A stretch of DNA of 64,000 bases from Sporolactobacillus shoreicorticis (GTDB lineage Bacteria > Bacillota > Bacilli > Bacillales > Sporolactobacillaceae): assembly GCF_024125445.1 (NCBI RefSeq), contig NZ_JAMXWM010000001.1:62001-126000 (forward strand), written 5' to 3'. Below the pieces are notes generated by a model. The model saw only the letters and a program-made list of their open reading frames with translations. It was not told where the DNA came from and did no database searches. The position numbers and the translations under genes are program-made. How positions within the stretch are numbered: the first letter of the stretch is position 1; every line of letters begins with the position of its first letter. Shown one piece after another: positions 8,360-18,608 of this stretch.

Positions 8360-11300
8360 GTGAAACTGTGCAGTAAATCGATCGTTTCTATGACATTGGC
8401 CACTTTTTTATTTACACAATTCATTTCAAATATTCCTGCACACGCATTGGAACAGACGAATGTTTCATCCTCGGTAATGAAACAGATCATTAATGAAACC
8501 AGCACGCAATTAGCTTCCGGGATTGAAGAAAAGCATATTACATATAAAAATGCGGCGGGCGACAGAACCGAGCTTTTTACTGTAAATGTTGATCTGAGCA
8601 ACAAGAACACAGCACTATACCCCGGGATGCCAGACGACGGACACGATTACGGTATGCAATCAGTTCGTGAAGAGGCAAATGCGGCAATTAAGAATGGAAA
8701 AAATGTTGTTACCGGGGTTAATGCAGACTTTTATAATATGGCGACAGGTGAACCTCAAGGTAATGTTGTGAAAAACGGTATTGAAATTCATCAAGCGAAC
8801 GGAAGCGATGCAACATTCTTCGGTGTTTTAAACGATGGAACGCCGATTATTGGTGACCAAACAAAGTACAACCAAATTAAAGCAAATTTAAAACAGGCCT
8901 TAGGTGCAAAAAACATTTTAGTAAAAGATGGAAAAATTGGTAATACATCGCCGATTGGGGCAAATATTGAACCAAGAACGGCAGTAGGAATCAAGGGTGA
9001 TAATACAGTCTTTTTTGTTGTTATTGATGGCCGGCAGGCTCCGTATTCAAATGGGATTTCGATGTCTGACTTGGCACAGCTAATGCTTGATATGGGAGCA
9101 ATTCAGGCAGTAAACCTTGATGGAGGGGGTTCGACAACTTATATTTCCAGAACACCTGGAGAGGATGAACTCAGTTTAAAAAACCGTCCGTCTGATGGAA
9201 CTGAGCGCACGGTAGCCAACTCCTGGCTCATCATATCAAATGCTTCTGCAGATCATGTGTTTGCATCAGCAGTCATTTCCCCGGCTGATAAAACCTATTC
9301 ACCAAATTCAACGATCACGTTCACAGCAAAGGGTAAAGATGCAGCCGGCTATTCAGCGCCATTACCCGCAGATGGACTCAGCTGGGGCCTGTCTGACCCC
9401 ACTTTCGGCAGCATCGAAACGACCAAGGGTGTATTCCAATCGAATGGAAAGGAAGGTAAAGTAACTGTCACCCTTTCGTATAACGGAAAAATTATTGGTA
9501 GTACCGATGTTGAAATTGCGGTACCAGATGAACTTCTTTTTACTCAAAAAGCATTGAGTCTGAAGTTCAATACATCAAATGATTTAGGATTGGTTGCTCG
9601 CTACGAGGGGCGTGAGGTTATTTTACATGATGGCGATATTAAGTGGAGTTTTGATCCGAATATGGGAACTATTGACAACACGGATATACTTCATACTGGA
9701 AGTAAAAGTGCCTCGGGTGATCTAATAGCGACACTTACGGGGGCGAACTTATCCGCAACGCTTAGTGTAACTGTGGGGCAGTTGCCGACTATTCTGTATG
9801 ATTTTGAAGCTGGATTAGGTGACTGGTCACCTTCAACAGCAGGACGTGGTGAAGTTTCCGTCCTCTCGCTTTCGGATTATCCAGATGGAATTATTCGATT
9901 CGGCGATCATTCACTCAGGATGGATTATGACTTCACCAATGCGACCAAAAACGCAACGCTTGGTGCCTACGCCGGTCCGGCAAAAAGCAAAGATATTCCT
10001 GGGATGCCGACCGGTATTGGCATGTGGGTGCATGCGACATCGGAAGCTCAAGGATACTGGCTGAGAATGTATGTCTATGATAAAGCAGGTACAAATAAAC
10101 CAATTAACCTGACGACGCAGACTGAGGGAATCAACTGGACAGGCTGGAAATATGTTGAGGCACCAATACCCGCTAACTATGAGGGGCCATTCAAAACCTT
10201 CCCGAAGCAGATGATTCGGATGATGTCACTGAAATCGGGACAGCCAGGAGGAGGACCGATGACTAAAGGTAGCGTTTATGTGGATAACGTCAGAGCTGTA
10301 TATGGGGCAAATGTTGACGACCTCAAGTCGCCGATCATCGATTCAATCAATGTGGATGGAAAATCATACACGAATGCTCAGGTGAACCTGACGACAGCGA
10401 TTCACGATGATATGAGTGATGCTCATGCGACCGGCATCAATTGGGATCGTAACCGGATTTGGGTAGATGGAACCGAATATACTGGTGCAAAGGATCACTA
10501 TTCCTACGACAAGGATGGAACATTTACACTCTCCGGTTATCAGTGGGCTGATGGCGTGCATCATGTTCATATCTCCATTCAGGATAACTTCGGCAACGAG
10601 ACTGGTAAGGATGCTTACTTCACAGTGAATACCGGAAACGGGACGAAAATAAGCCTCAGTCCAAAAGAAAGAAATGCCTCACTTGGAGGTATCTATTCGC
10701 TGAAACTGTCGGCAGATGACCTTTCCAATGTGAAGGGTGCAACCGCTACAATTAATTTTGGCAAGGGTTTTCCGGTTAAAGATGTTACTTTTGCCAAAAG
10801 TGCTGCCGGAAGCACCTATATGTACGATCAGGCAACCGGTGATCTGAAGCTGACGATTCAAAATGATGGGGCACCGAAACAAGCCGGAGATCTGGCAACA
10901 ATTATGGTTTCTGTGCCTTCGAGCACCGTGGAGGGTGCAAAGATTTCTTACAGCATAACCGAGGGTAACGCAACGTTTGTGAATGCACAGGGAAACTCTT
11001 TTAATGCATCTTTCTCAAGCAACCCAGGTGAAGTGCCGGTTGTTGCTGCTTATCAAATACAGATAGAGCCTATGGTTGTCGGCTCAGACGGCATCGTGCA
11101 GGTACAAACCCAGGATGGTCAGCCGGTTTCCGGGGTAGAGGTCAGCATGACCTCGGCAGATGGTAAGACTCAGTCGCTGGGCACGACCGATACTCAAGGG
11201 AAACTAACCAGTTCTCTGCCGACGAGGAGTGCGCAGAAATTTAAGTTAACCGCACAGAAAGGAGAAAATTATAGTTTTGCTGCATCCGGTCAGTCGTACA

Positions 11301-13336
11301 ATGCACAGAAGACGGAAATGCCGTCCAATATTCTTGTCGGCGCTACTCAGAATCCGAAAACAGAAAAGTCAGTGACCTGGATGACCAATCCGCTTCAAAG
11401 TGAAGAGCAGGCAATTATGCAAGTGGCCGCAAAGTCAGAATATGACGCTAAAGGTAATCAAGCTTTCCAGAATTTTGTCGGAAAGAGACAATTACTCACC
11501 TACTCCAGTGATAGCAGTGCCGTCAAACTTAACAGCGCGAAGGCAATTGGATTAAAACCGGGGACACTTTACGTATTTAGAGTTGGCGACGGAAAAAACT
11601 GGTCGGATATTCGAGGATTTAAAACGTTAACCGATAGCAATCAGATGACATTCAATGTATTTGGCGATACTCAAGTAACTGAATCAAGCGGATTAGAGGA
11701 CTTTGATAAGATTCTCACACGGATTGAGAATGCATCTGTTAAATCGGACTTCGCTATTCATGTTGGAGACTTTACTGATGACCAGACATTCTTTGATGAG
11801 GCCGACATGACTGCAGAGATGTTTAACAAGCATCCTGTATTTGACTCATTGGATATGATCCACGTATTAGGCAACCATGAATACCAAGGAGATAACGGAA
11901 TCAAGTCTGCTTCAATGCTGGCGATGCCAAACACGAATGGACCAGAGATTAACAAAACAGGTACTTATTCGGTTGATTATGGAAATATGCACATTGCGGT
12001 GATTGGCTGGACGGATAATGCAGATATGATGAAGAAGGAAATGGACTGGCTGCGCAAAGACATGAAGGCAACGCATCAGACTTGGAAGATCATTGCCACC
12101 CATCAGCCGGCGTATAACAAAAATCCTGCTGATGCCCAATCGACAATGTTCCATAATATGCTTGCCCCGGTATGTGACGAGCTCGGTATTGATCTTGTGT
12201 TCAATGGCCATGATCACTCATATGGACGTACCTATCCACTCGTGGCTAACAAAAGGGCAAGTGCGGGGACAGTCTATATTGCGGCCGGACATACAGGGAA
12301 CAAAACGTACGATATCCAGCCGAATGACCCTTCTGTATTCGAAGTCGTTCAAAAAGATAAGAATGAAGTCGTTTATCTCACCGCTCAAGTGAATGGCAAT
12401 AAAATGAATTTAATTGCCGCTCATCCGGATGGCAGTGCTGTGGATGATGTCACACTGACCGCACATCCTGCTGATAAGACGCAACTTGAAGCAGCAGTAA
12501 AATCAGCAAAAGCACTGAACCTGAACGATTATTCGATTACCGGTCAGAGTGATTTTACCTCTGCACTGAACAACGCGCAAAAAGTGTTGGATAATGCAGA
12601 TGCCGTCCCTAAGGATGTCGCGTCAGTCCTGGATAACTTATCAAGGGCTCAGGCTGCTTTGAAGAAGTCGGCAGATAAGACAGCTCTTGAAACCGCAATT
12701 GCAAAGGCAAATAAATTCGATTTGTCTCAATATAAAGAGGTTAGTCAGGATGTGTTCAAAACCAAGTTACAAGAGGCCATTGCGACGTATGACAATAATG
12801 CATTAAGTGTTGATGATCAGAAACAAGTTAACATAGCAATTGATGAATTGAATCAGGCGATGGCTGATCTACAGCTTGTTGATGGTTTTAAAAACGATGA
12901 AACTACAGATCCTTCCAGTAAGGATACCATTGCTGATGCCGAGGCAGCAGTCCGGAATGCGGAACAGAGTCGAGATCAGAAAACTATTGAAGCCGCGAAA
13001 AAGTTAGTCAACGCTCTTACTGAAGGTGCAGATAAGACAGCTTTGACAAAACGACTTCAGGCCATTCGTGTTAATTCAAATAACGGTCAGGACACCAAAA
13101 ACGAGAATGAATCAAATGATTCAGGTTCGAGTGCTGGAAACGTGGAACATTCAAATGGATCTACGGATGATTCTTCCGCAGCCGAGAATACTAGCCAGAA
13201 ACAGGATAAAGATGCTGGGGCATCGTCCTCCCTGCCTAAAACTGGTGATGTATTCAACGTCTGGACCGTTTCACTCGGCGTCATTCTAATTCTTATAGCA
13301 GTAGGTATTGTGATGAGAAAAAAGAAAACTGATTAA
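8360..13336 (+). CDS. Sortase-anchored phosphodiester glycosidase / metallophosphatase multidomain protein
   Basis: A 1658-residue wall protein with GTG start and GGGGAGG 12 bases upstream. Order: signal peptide (about 1-29, AHA cleavage); NAGPA-type phosphodiester glycosidase domain (about 60-300, with GVNADFYN and NLDGGGSTT near 250); Ig/Big-like segment; carbohydrate-binding-like jelly roll (about 480-650, DFEAGLGDW); cohesin-like beta domain (about 770-880); fibronectin-like linker; calcineurin-type metallophosphatase (about 1096-1340: VFGDTQ, HVGDFTDD, GNHEY, ATHQP, NGHDHSYGR); FIVAR-like helical repeats; and an acidic Ser/Asn linker, LPKTG at 1625-1629, a membrane helix and KKK. It should sit on the cell wall and release sugars from sugar-1-phosphodiesters, then phosphate. 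The operon 700 bp downstream could import the products. Substrate unproven. Confidence 0.85.
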   Translation: MKLCSKSIVSMTLATFLFTQFISNIPAHALEQTNVSSSVMKQIINETSTQLASGIEEKHITYKNAAGDRTELFTVNVDLSNKNTALYPGMPDDGHDYGMQSVREEANAAIKNGKNVVTGVNADFYNMATGEPQGNVVKNGIEIHQANGSDATFFGVLNDGTPIIGDQTKYNQIKANLKQALGAKNILVKDGKIGNTSPIGANIEPRTAVGIKGDNTVFFVVIDGRQAPYSNGISMSDLAQLMLDMGAIQAVNLDGGGSTTYISRTPGEDELSLKNRPSDGTERTVANSWLIISNASADHVFASAVISPADKTYSPNSTITFTAKGKDAAGYSAPLPADGLSWGLSDPTFGSIETTKGVFQSNGKEGKVTVTLSYNGKIIGSTDVEIAVPDELLFTQKALSLKFNTSNDLGLVARYEGREVILHDGDIKWSFDPNMGTIDNTDILHTGSKSASGDLIATLTGANLSATLSVTVGQLPTILYDFEAGLGDWSPSTAGRGEVSVLSLSDYPDGIIRFGDHSLRMDYDFTNATKNATLGAYAGPAKSKDIPGMPTGIGMWVHATSEAQGYWLRMYVYDKAGTNKPINLTTQTEGINWTGWKYVEAPIPANYEGPFKTFPKQMIRMMSLKSGQPGGGPMTKGSVYVDNVRAVYGANVDDLKSPIIDSINVDGKSYTNAQVNLTTAIHDDMSDAHATGINWDRNRIWVDGTEYTGAKDHYSYDKDGTFTLSGYQWADGVHHVHISIQDNFGNETGKDAYFTVNTGNGTKISLSPKERNASLGGIYSLKLSADDLSNVKGATATINFGKGFPVKDVTFAKSAAGSTYMYDQATGDLKLTIQNDGAPKQAGDLATIMVSVPSSTVEGAKISYSITEGNATFVNAQGNSFNASFSSNPGEVPVVAAYQIQIEPMVVGSDGIVQVQTQDGQPVSGVEVSMTSADGKTQSLGTTDTQGKLTSSLPTRSAQKFKLTAQKGENYSFAASGQSYNAQKTEMPSNILVGATQNPKTEKSVTWMTNPLQSEEQAIMQVAAKSEYDAKGNQAFQNFVGKRQLLTYSSDSSAVKLNSAKAIGLKPGTLYVFRVGDGKNWSDIRGFKTLTDSNQMTFNVFGDTQVTESSGLEDFDKILTRIENASVKSDFAIHVGDFTDDQTFFDEADMTAEMFNKHPVFDSLDMIHVLGNHEYQGDNGIKSASMLAMPNTNGPEINKTGTYSVDYGNMHIAVIGWTDNADMMKKEMDWLRKDMKATHQTWKIIATHQPAYNKNPADAQSTMFHNMLAPVCDELGIDLVFNGHDHSYGRTYPLVANKRASAGTVYIAAGHTGNKTYDIQPNDPSVFEVVQKDKNEVVYLTAQVNGNKMNLIAAHPDGSAVDDVTLTAHPADKTQLEAAVKSAKALNLNDYSITGQSDFTSALNNAQKVLDNADAVPKDVASVLDNLSRAQAALKKSADKTALETAIAKANKFDLSQYKEVSQDVFKTKLQEAIATYDNNALSVDDQKQVNIAIDELNQAMADLQLVDGFKNDETTDPSSKDTIADAEAAVRNAEQSRDQKTIEAAKKLVNALTEGADKTALTKRLQAIRVNSNNGQDTKNENESNDSGSSAGNVEHSNGSTDDSSAAENTSQKQDKDAGASSSLPKTGDVFNVWTVSLGVILILIAVGIVMRKKKTD

Positions 13337-13377
13337 TATCCTGTCACGGGGAATGATTCATGCTTGCTTATATTTTT

Positions 13378-13432
13378 GCCTCTCAGAAAAAGCAGATGCG
13401 TGATAGTATCTGCTGATTTGAGGGGCGTTTTT
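13378..13432 (+). terminator. Rho-independent terminator after the surface protein
   Basis: Nested stem GCCTCTCA...TTGAGGGGC enclosing CAGAT...ATCTG, followed by a T run. Confidence 0.75.
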
Positions 13433-13953
13433 AATTATGGATTTTTAATTCATTGAGTGCGTAGGCGCGAAACAGCATGCCAATCGTTCACTGCAAATCA
13501 ATTCGCCTTTTCGTTGTCTAATAAATTATAAAATATCAACTAACCCTGTTTCTATTGGACGTCTTTTAATTATTATTTTATTAGCACCCGCGACATTTAT
13601 TTATGGCGGCATGCAATGTATAAAATATGGCATAATCAGTAATACTTGGACGCCTATTGTCCAATTTTATTGCGCGAGTTCGGAGACTAAGTTGTTCGGT
13701 TTCAGCTTATAATTCGGTTAGCATTTTCTGCCTTGATCCGATCAGATGGGTTAACAATGCTCTTCGCTCTGCTCATACCTTTTATTTTTTTATGGTACGT
13801 TATATAGATAGACAAAAACTAAACAATTTTAGTGATGAAGATCATTGCAGGGGAAATGAAGACGTACGGATCTTAAAGCATCATGTTGCCTTTGGTCTTC
13901 TTGTCAGTTGGCTCAGCTGAATTAACTTAAACTTTACTTTACTCCAACAAGGG
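13433..13953. other. Intergenic region without a supported gene
   Basis: About 520 bases of AT-rich sequence. One 87-codon open frame (13657-13920) has no ribosome binding site and no family resemblance, so I see nothing coding here. Confidence 0.4.
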
Positions 13954-14019
13954 GTTAACGGTTAACGATTAATATATAAATTGTTTGAGAGATTTTTATA
14001 GCCTATCAGCGAACCGGTT
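13954..14019 (+). promoter_or_regulatory. Candidate LacI-family operators upstream of the sugar/phosphoglycan operon
   Basis: GTTAACGGTTAAC (13954-13966) is a doubled GTTAAC, and AACCGGTT (14012-14019) within GAACCGGTTTTC is a palindrome with a central CG as in LacI-family operators. Both lie just before the LacI gene that starts at 14040, which suggests autoregulation of the whole operon. Confidence 0.45.
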
Positions 14020-14039
14020 TTCTTGGTGGAGGGATCCTT

Positions 14040-15047
14040 TTGGTCACAATTAATGACGTTGCAAAAAAAGCAAATGTCGCAAAAAGTACGGTGTCTAATT
14101 TCTTTAGCAAAAAAAAGGAAATCAGCAAGGAATTAAAAGAAAAAATTTTGCAAGCGGCTGAAGAACTGAACTACAGACCTAATTATTTTGCGTCAACTTT
14201 GGCGACGAAAAAATCGCAAGTTATCGGTGTTTCTTTTAATACAGATACAAAATCATCAACGGATTTTCATCAAAATATTATTAGAGGGATTCTGTCTGTC
14301 TGCGATGAGCGAAATTACTATTTGCTTATCAATCCATCGGGAAAACAAAAAAAGCACTTCTTTCCGATTGATGGGGAAATTATTTTGAATCCAGAGTCCC
14401 ATGAAGCAGTTTCCGATAGACGGATGGATGAACAAATAAAACGAGTATGGGTAGGAACGCCACCGGATACGGAAATAAAAAATGTTTATCATGTTGACAA
14501 TGATAATGTTCATATTGGGTATATTGTCACGGATTTTCTAATCGAAAATGGTGCTGCAAATCTTTGTTTCTTAAACTCACAGGCATCCCGAACCTACTCT
14601 TTAGAAAGAAAAAGAGGCTTTGAACGTGCGATTCATAAACATCATTATTTGGACACGCAGTATCGGCATTATTTTTTGGAGGAAAAAGCTGACCCACAGA
14701 CTTTTGCTTATGAGATTGCGAAAAAAGAGTTGGACTGTTTAGACGTTCAGGCATTCATTACTGATTCTGATATTATGGCTAAAGGTGTTTACCATGCTGC
14801 CTATGAGCGTGGCAAATCGATACCTGATGATTTATCTGTGATTGCCATTTGTTCCGGACTTAATTCAAGTGAGGTGTTTCAGCCCCCTCTAACCGTAGTG
14901 GAATTAAATGAACTGCGTTTAGGACATGAGGCTGCGCAGCTTCTAATTGACCTTATCGAAAATGTAGACTCAAAGCGCCTGCACAATAAACGTATTGATT
15001 CAGTTTTAAAAATAATGGGATCAACAAAGATTATTCAAACGAGTTAG
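14040..15047 (+). CDS. LacI-family transcriptional regulator of the downstream ABC/PHP operon
   Basis: A 335-residue LacI/GalR regulator: N-terminal HTH (TINDVAKKANVAKSTVSNFF) and hinge (about 1-60), followed by a periplasmic-binding-protein-like effector domain ending in the usual VIAICSGL/VVELNELRLGHEAAQLL pattern. It starts at TTG with GGTGGAGGGA eight bases upstream. It is first in a tightly spaced operon with the ATPase 10 bp downstream. It probably binds the sugar or sugar phosphate imported by the operon and represses from the palindromes before it. The effector domain is slightly short and divergent. Confidence 0.85.
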   Translation: MVTINDVAKKANVAKSTVSNFFSKKKEISKELKEKILQAAEELNYRPNYFASTLATKKSQVIGVSFNTDTKSSTDFHQNIIRGILSVCDERNYYLLINPSGKQKKHFFPIDGEIILNPESHEAVSDRRMDEQIKRVWVGTPPDTEIKNVYHVDNDNVHIGYIVTDFLIENGAANLCFLNSQASRTYSLERKRGFERAIHKHHYLDTQYRHYFLEEKADPQTFAYEIAKKELDCLDVQAFITDSDIMAKGVYHAAYERGKSIPDDLSVIAICSGLNSSEVFQPPLTVVELNELRLGHEAAQLLIDLIENVDSKRLHNKRIDSVLKIMGSTKIIQTS

Positions 15048-15057
15048 GAGTAAGCAA

Positions 15058-16164
15058 ATGAGTTTTTTAACTTTCAAACATGTATCCAAGCAATATGTGG
15101 ACGGGAAAAACAATCAAGGATATGCTGTTCGCAACGCGAATTTTTCAATTAATAAAGGTGAATTGGTTGTTTTTGTTGGCCCTTCAGGCTGCGGAAAATC
15201 AACATTTCTGAGAATGCTTGCCGGTCTGGAAGAGATTACATCAGGAGAAATTATTCTTGAAGAACAGTCGTTAAATGACGTAGATGTGAAAATGAGAGAC
15301 ATAGCCATGGTCTTTCAGGACTATGCACTCTACCCGCATATGTCTGTAGAAGAGAATTTGTCTTTTGGACTCAAGAATCAGCGCAAACCAAAACAAACAA
15401 TTATGCAGAAAGTTGACATGGCTTGTTCTCTATTGGATCTTTCTGATTTTAGAAAACGTATGCCGAAACAATTGTCAGGTGGTCAGCGTCAGCGTGTCGC
15501 ATTAGGACGAGCGATTGTAAAGGAGCCTAAGGTGTTTCTTCTTGATGAGCCATTGTCGAATCTGGATGCGAAGCTTCGCGTACAAACGAGAAAAATGATT
15601 GCTGACTTACATAATCGGCTTAAAGCTACGATGATCTATGTTACCCATGATCAAACGGAAGCAATGACGTTGGCCGACAAGATTGTGGTCATGAATAAAG
15701 GAATCATTCAGCAGATTGACACGCCGGAACGTATCTATCTGTATCCGAGCAATCTATTTGTTGCGGGTTTTATTGGTTCACCGCCCATGAATTTATTACG
15801 TGTAAAAATTAAAAATAGCCAATCATTTAAGCTTAGCGAGTTCAACGTTCAAGTCCCAGATGATTACCAAGTATTGCTTCAACCTTATGTAGGAAAGGAG
15901 GTGATTCTTGGAATCAGGCCGGAATACATTCAACTCAGTGAGCTAACCACTGGAGAATCAGGAATAAAGCCAAATCTTATCGAATTTCTTGGTTCGGAAA
16001 ATCTTATTTATTTTATGTTAGAGGAAGGAGAACTAATCGTTAAAAAAAATCTCTCGTCCAAAATGTCGCCAAGCACGAACTACGGTCTAAAAATCAAGAG
16101 GGAAAACATGCACTTCTTCGATCCGATATCAGGTGAACACTTAAAAAGAAGGAGCTCTAACTGA
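15058..16164 (+). CDS. Sugar ABC transporter ATP-binding protein (UgpC/MsmX family)
   Basis: A 368-residue ATPase with Walker [11 protein letters not shown]-loop FQDYALYPHMSV, signature LSGGQRQRVALGRA, Walker B VFLLDEPLSNLD and H-loop THDQTEAMTL, plus a C-terminal TOBE-like region (IGIRPEYIQL type). This is the CUT1 ATPase type that powers uptake of oligosaccharides or glycerol-3-phosphate. ATG is preceded by TAGGAG. It lies between the LacI gene and the solute-binding protein gene, which starts 3 bp after it ends. A second, truncated ATPase of this family lies at 60263-60544. Confidence 0.88.
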   Translation: MSFLTFKHVSKQYVDGKNNQGYAVRNANFSINKGELVVFVGPSGCGKSTFLRMLAGLEEITSGEIILEEQSLNDVDVKMRDIAMVFQDYALYPHMSVEENLSFGLKNQRKPKQTIMQKVDMACSLLDLSDFRKRMPKQLSGGQRQRVALGRAIVKEPKVFLLDEPLSNLDAKLRVQTRKMIADLHNRLKATMIYVTHDQTEAMTLADKIVVMNKGIIQQIDTPERIYLYPSNLFVAGFIGSPPMNLLRVKIKNSQSFKLSEFNVQVPDDYQVLLQPYVGKEVILGIRPEYIQLSELTTGESGIKPNLIEFLGSENLIYFMLEEGELIVKKNLSSKMSPSTNYGLKIKRENMHFFDPISGEHLKRRSSN

Positions 16165-16166
16165 AC

Positions 16167-17546
16167 ATGAATAAACTAACAGGTATTTTACTATGTGTTG
16201 CTTTACTTGTCGGTGTACTGGCAGGTTGCGGGAACTCAAACAAAACAGACGATAAAACCAGCAAACCAACAATCAATATTCTTACAGCCGTGACAGGTGG
16301 TAAGGATGAAGAAGGAATGAAAGCCTTTGAAAAAGAATTGGGGCAACTAACCGGATACAAAATTAACATGATCAAGCCTGCCGATGATTACAATACGGTA
16401 CTCATGCAAAAATTAAAGGCAGGGGGAGAAAATCTCGATCTTGTTTATTTTGATCAAAGTCAGTTACCCGATTTAGTGAAGCAAGGAGCTCTTCAAGACA
16501 TTACCAGTGCCGTTGAAGATTCTAATATACTTTCAGACACATCAATTATACCAGAAAAAGAATGGAAAAACATTGAAATAGACGGCAAAATATATGCAAG
16601 TTTTAATAAAAAGGAAATTGAACGAGTAGTTAATGTAAACGAAGGGCTAATAAATAAATATGGTATTGATTTTAAGGATGCAGACACATTGGATGGTTAT
16701 TATCAATTGTTTAAACAATTGAAGGATAAGGATAAGACCCAAGGATTCTATCCATTTAATGTTTCATTAAGCTTACTTTTTGACCTCCAACCATGGTTTG
16801 CAAGTGAAGGATTAAAAGGCGGAATCGTTGTTGATGAAAATGGAAAGAAAACCGTTCCGTGGAGTACAGACGCCGCTGCTCCTGTATGGAGCTGGCTGAG
16901 AAAATTATATAAAGAAGGACTTATGGATCCGGATGCACTTACAGATACAACAAAAGAATTGAGGAATAAATTCCAATCCTCTCAAACGGGGGTTGTCACG
17001 GACTGGGCTGCTTGGACAGGCCTCTATAATGTTAATGCGGCAGGCAGTTATCCAAATGAATTCAAGGCTGTTGCTCATGGCGGGACAAAGAACAAAGATG
17101 GAGCATACATGTTAACACGTGGTGCTGCTTCATTGTGGGGTATTCCATCGACGAGCAAAAATGCTAAGGAAGCCATGAAAGTCCTAGAAACATTAGCTAC
17201 TCAAAAAGGTGGAGATCTTTTATCAGTCGGGGCGAAAGGTTACGACTACACGGATGATAACGGAAAAGTAGAATTAACGGAAAAGGGGAAGGAAGCAGGC
17301 ATGGATCACGGCGCCCCATTCCCAATCTCAGAAAAGTATAAGTCGCCGCTTCCATACAATCCAGGTGTTGAAGATGCGTTAGGTTTCTTAAAATATGCTT
17401 CTACCGAAAGTTATCTGCCGGAAACCGCTGATTATACGACCATTGTATCTAAAGAGGCGATCAGAATGGTTAAGGGTGAAGTATCGGTTGAAGACGGGTT
17501 GAAAGAAATGCGAGAAAATCTTAAGGCGAAGAAGGTTATTGATTAA
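16167..17546 (+). CDS. Sugar ABC transporter solute-binding lipoprotein
   Basis: A 459-residue family 1 extracellular solute-binding protein. The signal peptide ends in LAGC with lipid-modified Cys21. Aromatic residues expected in a sugar cleft are present (PWFASEG, PVWSWLRKLY, DWAAWTG). It is anchored outside the membrane and delivers ligand to the two permeases that follow. RBS AAGGAGC precedes ATG. The ligand cannot be read from sequence; its neighbour is a PHP hydrolase, which favours a phosphorylated or phosphodiester-linked sugar. Confidence 0.85.
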   Translation: MNKLTGILLCVALLVGVLAGCGNSNKTDDKTSKPTINILTAVTGGKDEEGMKAFEKELGQLTGYKINMIKPADDYNTVLMQKLKAGGENLDLVYFDQSQLPDLVKQGALQDITSAVEDSNILSDTSIIPEKEWKNIEIDGKIYASFNKKEIERVVNVNEGLINKYGIDFKDADTLDGYYQLFKQLKDKDKTQGFYPFNVSLSLLFDLQPWFASEGLKGGIVVDENGKKTVPWSTDAAAPVWSWLRKLYKEGLMDPDALTDTTKELRNKFQSSQTGVVTDWAAWTGLYNVNAAGSYPNEFKAVAHGGTKNKDGAYMLTRGAASLWGIPSTSKNAKEAMKVLETLATQKGGDLLSVGAKGYDYTDDNGKVELTEKGKEAGMDHGAPFPISEKYKSPLPYNPGVEDALGFLKYASTESYLPETADYTTIVSKEAIRMVKGEVSVEDGLKEMRENLKAKKVID

Positions 17547-17702
17547 TCGAGCATTAAACTGTCAATGAAATGAATGGATCTAGGTTCAGCTAATAGAAAC
17601 GAGAGGAGAGAGGTGATTTTTATGATCCTTGTGTGGATTCATGAAAATACACCTTTCTTATATTCAATGATCTTTTGGCATGTCAAAGGAGGTTTAATTT
17701 AT

Positions 17703-18608
17703 ATGAAATGTTCATCAAAGTCAAAATCAGCTACTTTACGGAAGATGAAAAAATACCGTTTCGTTTATATCATGCTTATTCCGCTACTTTTGTATTTTTG
17801 CATATTTTCTTATATCCCACTTTTTATGGGGCTCATTCAAAGCTTCCAGAAAAGCAAATTATTGGGTGTTGCAGAATGGAGCGGACTTGAAAATTATCGC
17901 GAGTTGTTCGCAGATAAAGAGTTTATGGCCTCTCTTGGAAATGGATTTGTCATTGGTTTAGGAACTTTTCTTCTAACCTTTATAGGTGGGCTGATTCTAG
18001 CACTGCTTCTTAATGAGATCAGAAATAAGCATTTGAGATCATTAGTTCAAACCACGACTTATTTACCATACCTGTTCTCTTGGACGATTGTTGGTGGAAT
18101 TTGGGTGTATCTTTTAAGTTCCCACGGTTTGGCTAATGGTTTTCTATCTGCATTATCTGTAAAGCCGATGCAATTTCTCACAGAACCTCACTATGCGAAA
18201 CTCATAATGGTTCTTACAGGAGCATGGAAAGATATTGGCTACACGGCAGTGCTTTTCTTTGCGAGTATTGTTGTTATTAATTCAAATCTTTTTGAAGCTG
18301 CCCAAATCGACTCTGCTTCACGAGGAAAACAAATGTCAAAGATTATTCTTCCTGAACTCGTACCAACAATGAAAACAATATGTTTACTTGGGATCATTGG
18401 ATTATTCACCAATTTCGATCAAGTGTATGTAATGGGAAATCCAGCTATTATTGACTCGGTGAGAACGCCTTTGCTCTATATTTTCGAGAAGGGGATTGTT
18501 CGATTTGATATTGGTGTGGCTACTTCAGCATCAGTGGTTCTTCTTCTAGTGACTTTTTTAATTACTCTTGTTTTTCATCATTTAATCTTCAAAAAAGAAT
18601 GGAAGTGA
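17703..18608 (+). CDS. Sugar ABC transporter permease (MalF/UgpA type)
   Basis: About 301 residues with six predicted membrane segments and the permease EAA loop FEAAQIDSASRGKQMSKIILPEL that contacts the ATPase. The ATG at 17703 is chosen because AAAGGAGGT lies about ten bases upstream; the frame is open further upstream (to 17574), but that part has no good RBS and is not permease-like. It overlaps the next permease gene by about 10 bp. Confidence 0.85.
   Translation: MKCSSKSKSATLRKMKKYRFVYIMLIPLLLYFCIFSYIPLFMGLIQSFQKSKLLGVAEWSGLENYRELFADKEFMASLGNGFVIGLGTFLLTFIGGLILALLLNEIRNKHLRSLVQTTTYLPYLFSWTIVGGIWVYLLSSHGLANGFLSALSVKPMQFLTEPHYAKLIMVLTGAWKDIGYTAVLFFASIVVINSNLFEAAQIDSASRGKQMSKIILPELVPTMKTICLLGIIGLFTNFDQVYVMGNPAIIDSVRTPLLYIFEKGIVRFDIGVATSASVVLLLVTFLITLVFHHLIFKKEWK

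Noticed and set aside
13657-13920. An 87-codon plus-strand open frame in the gap before the LacI gene
   Set aside because: No RBS, no recognisable domain, odd composition.
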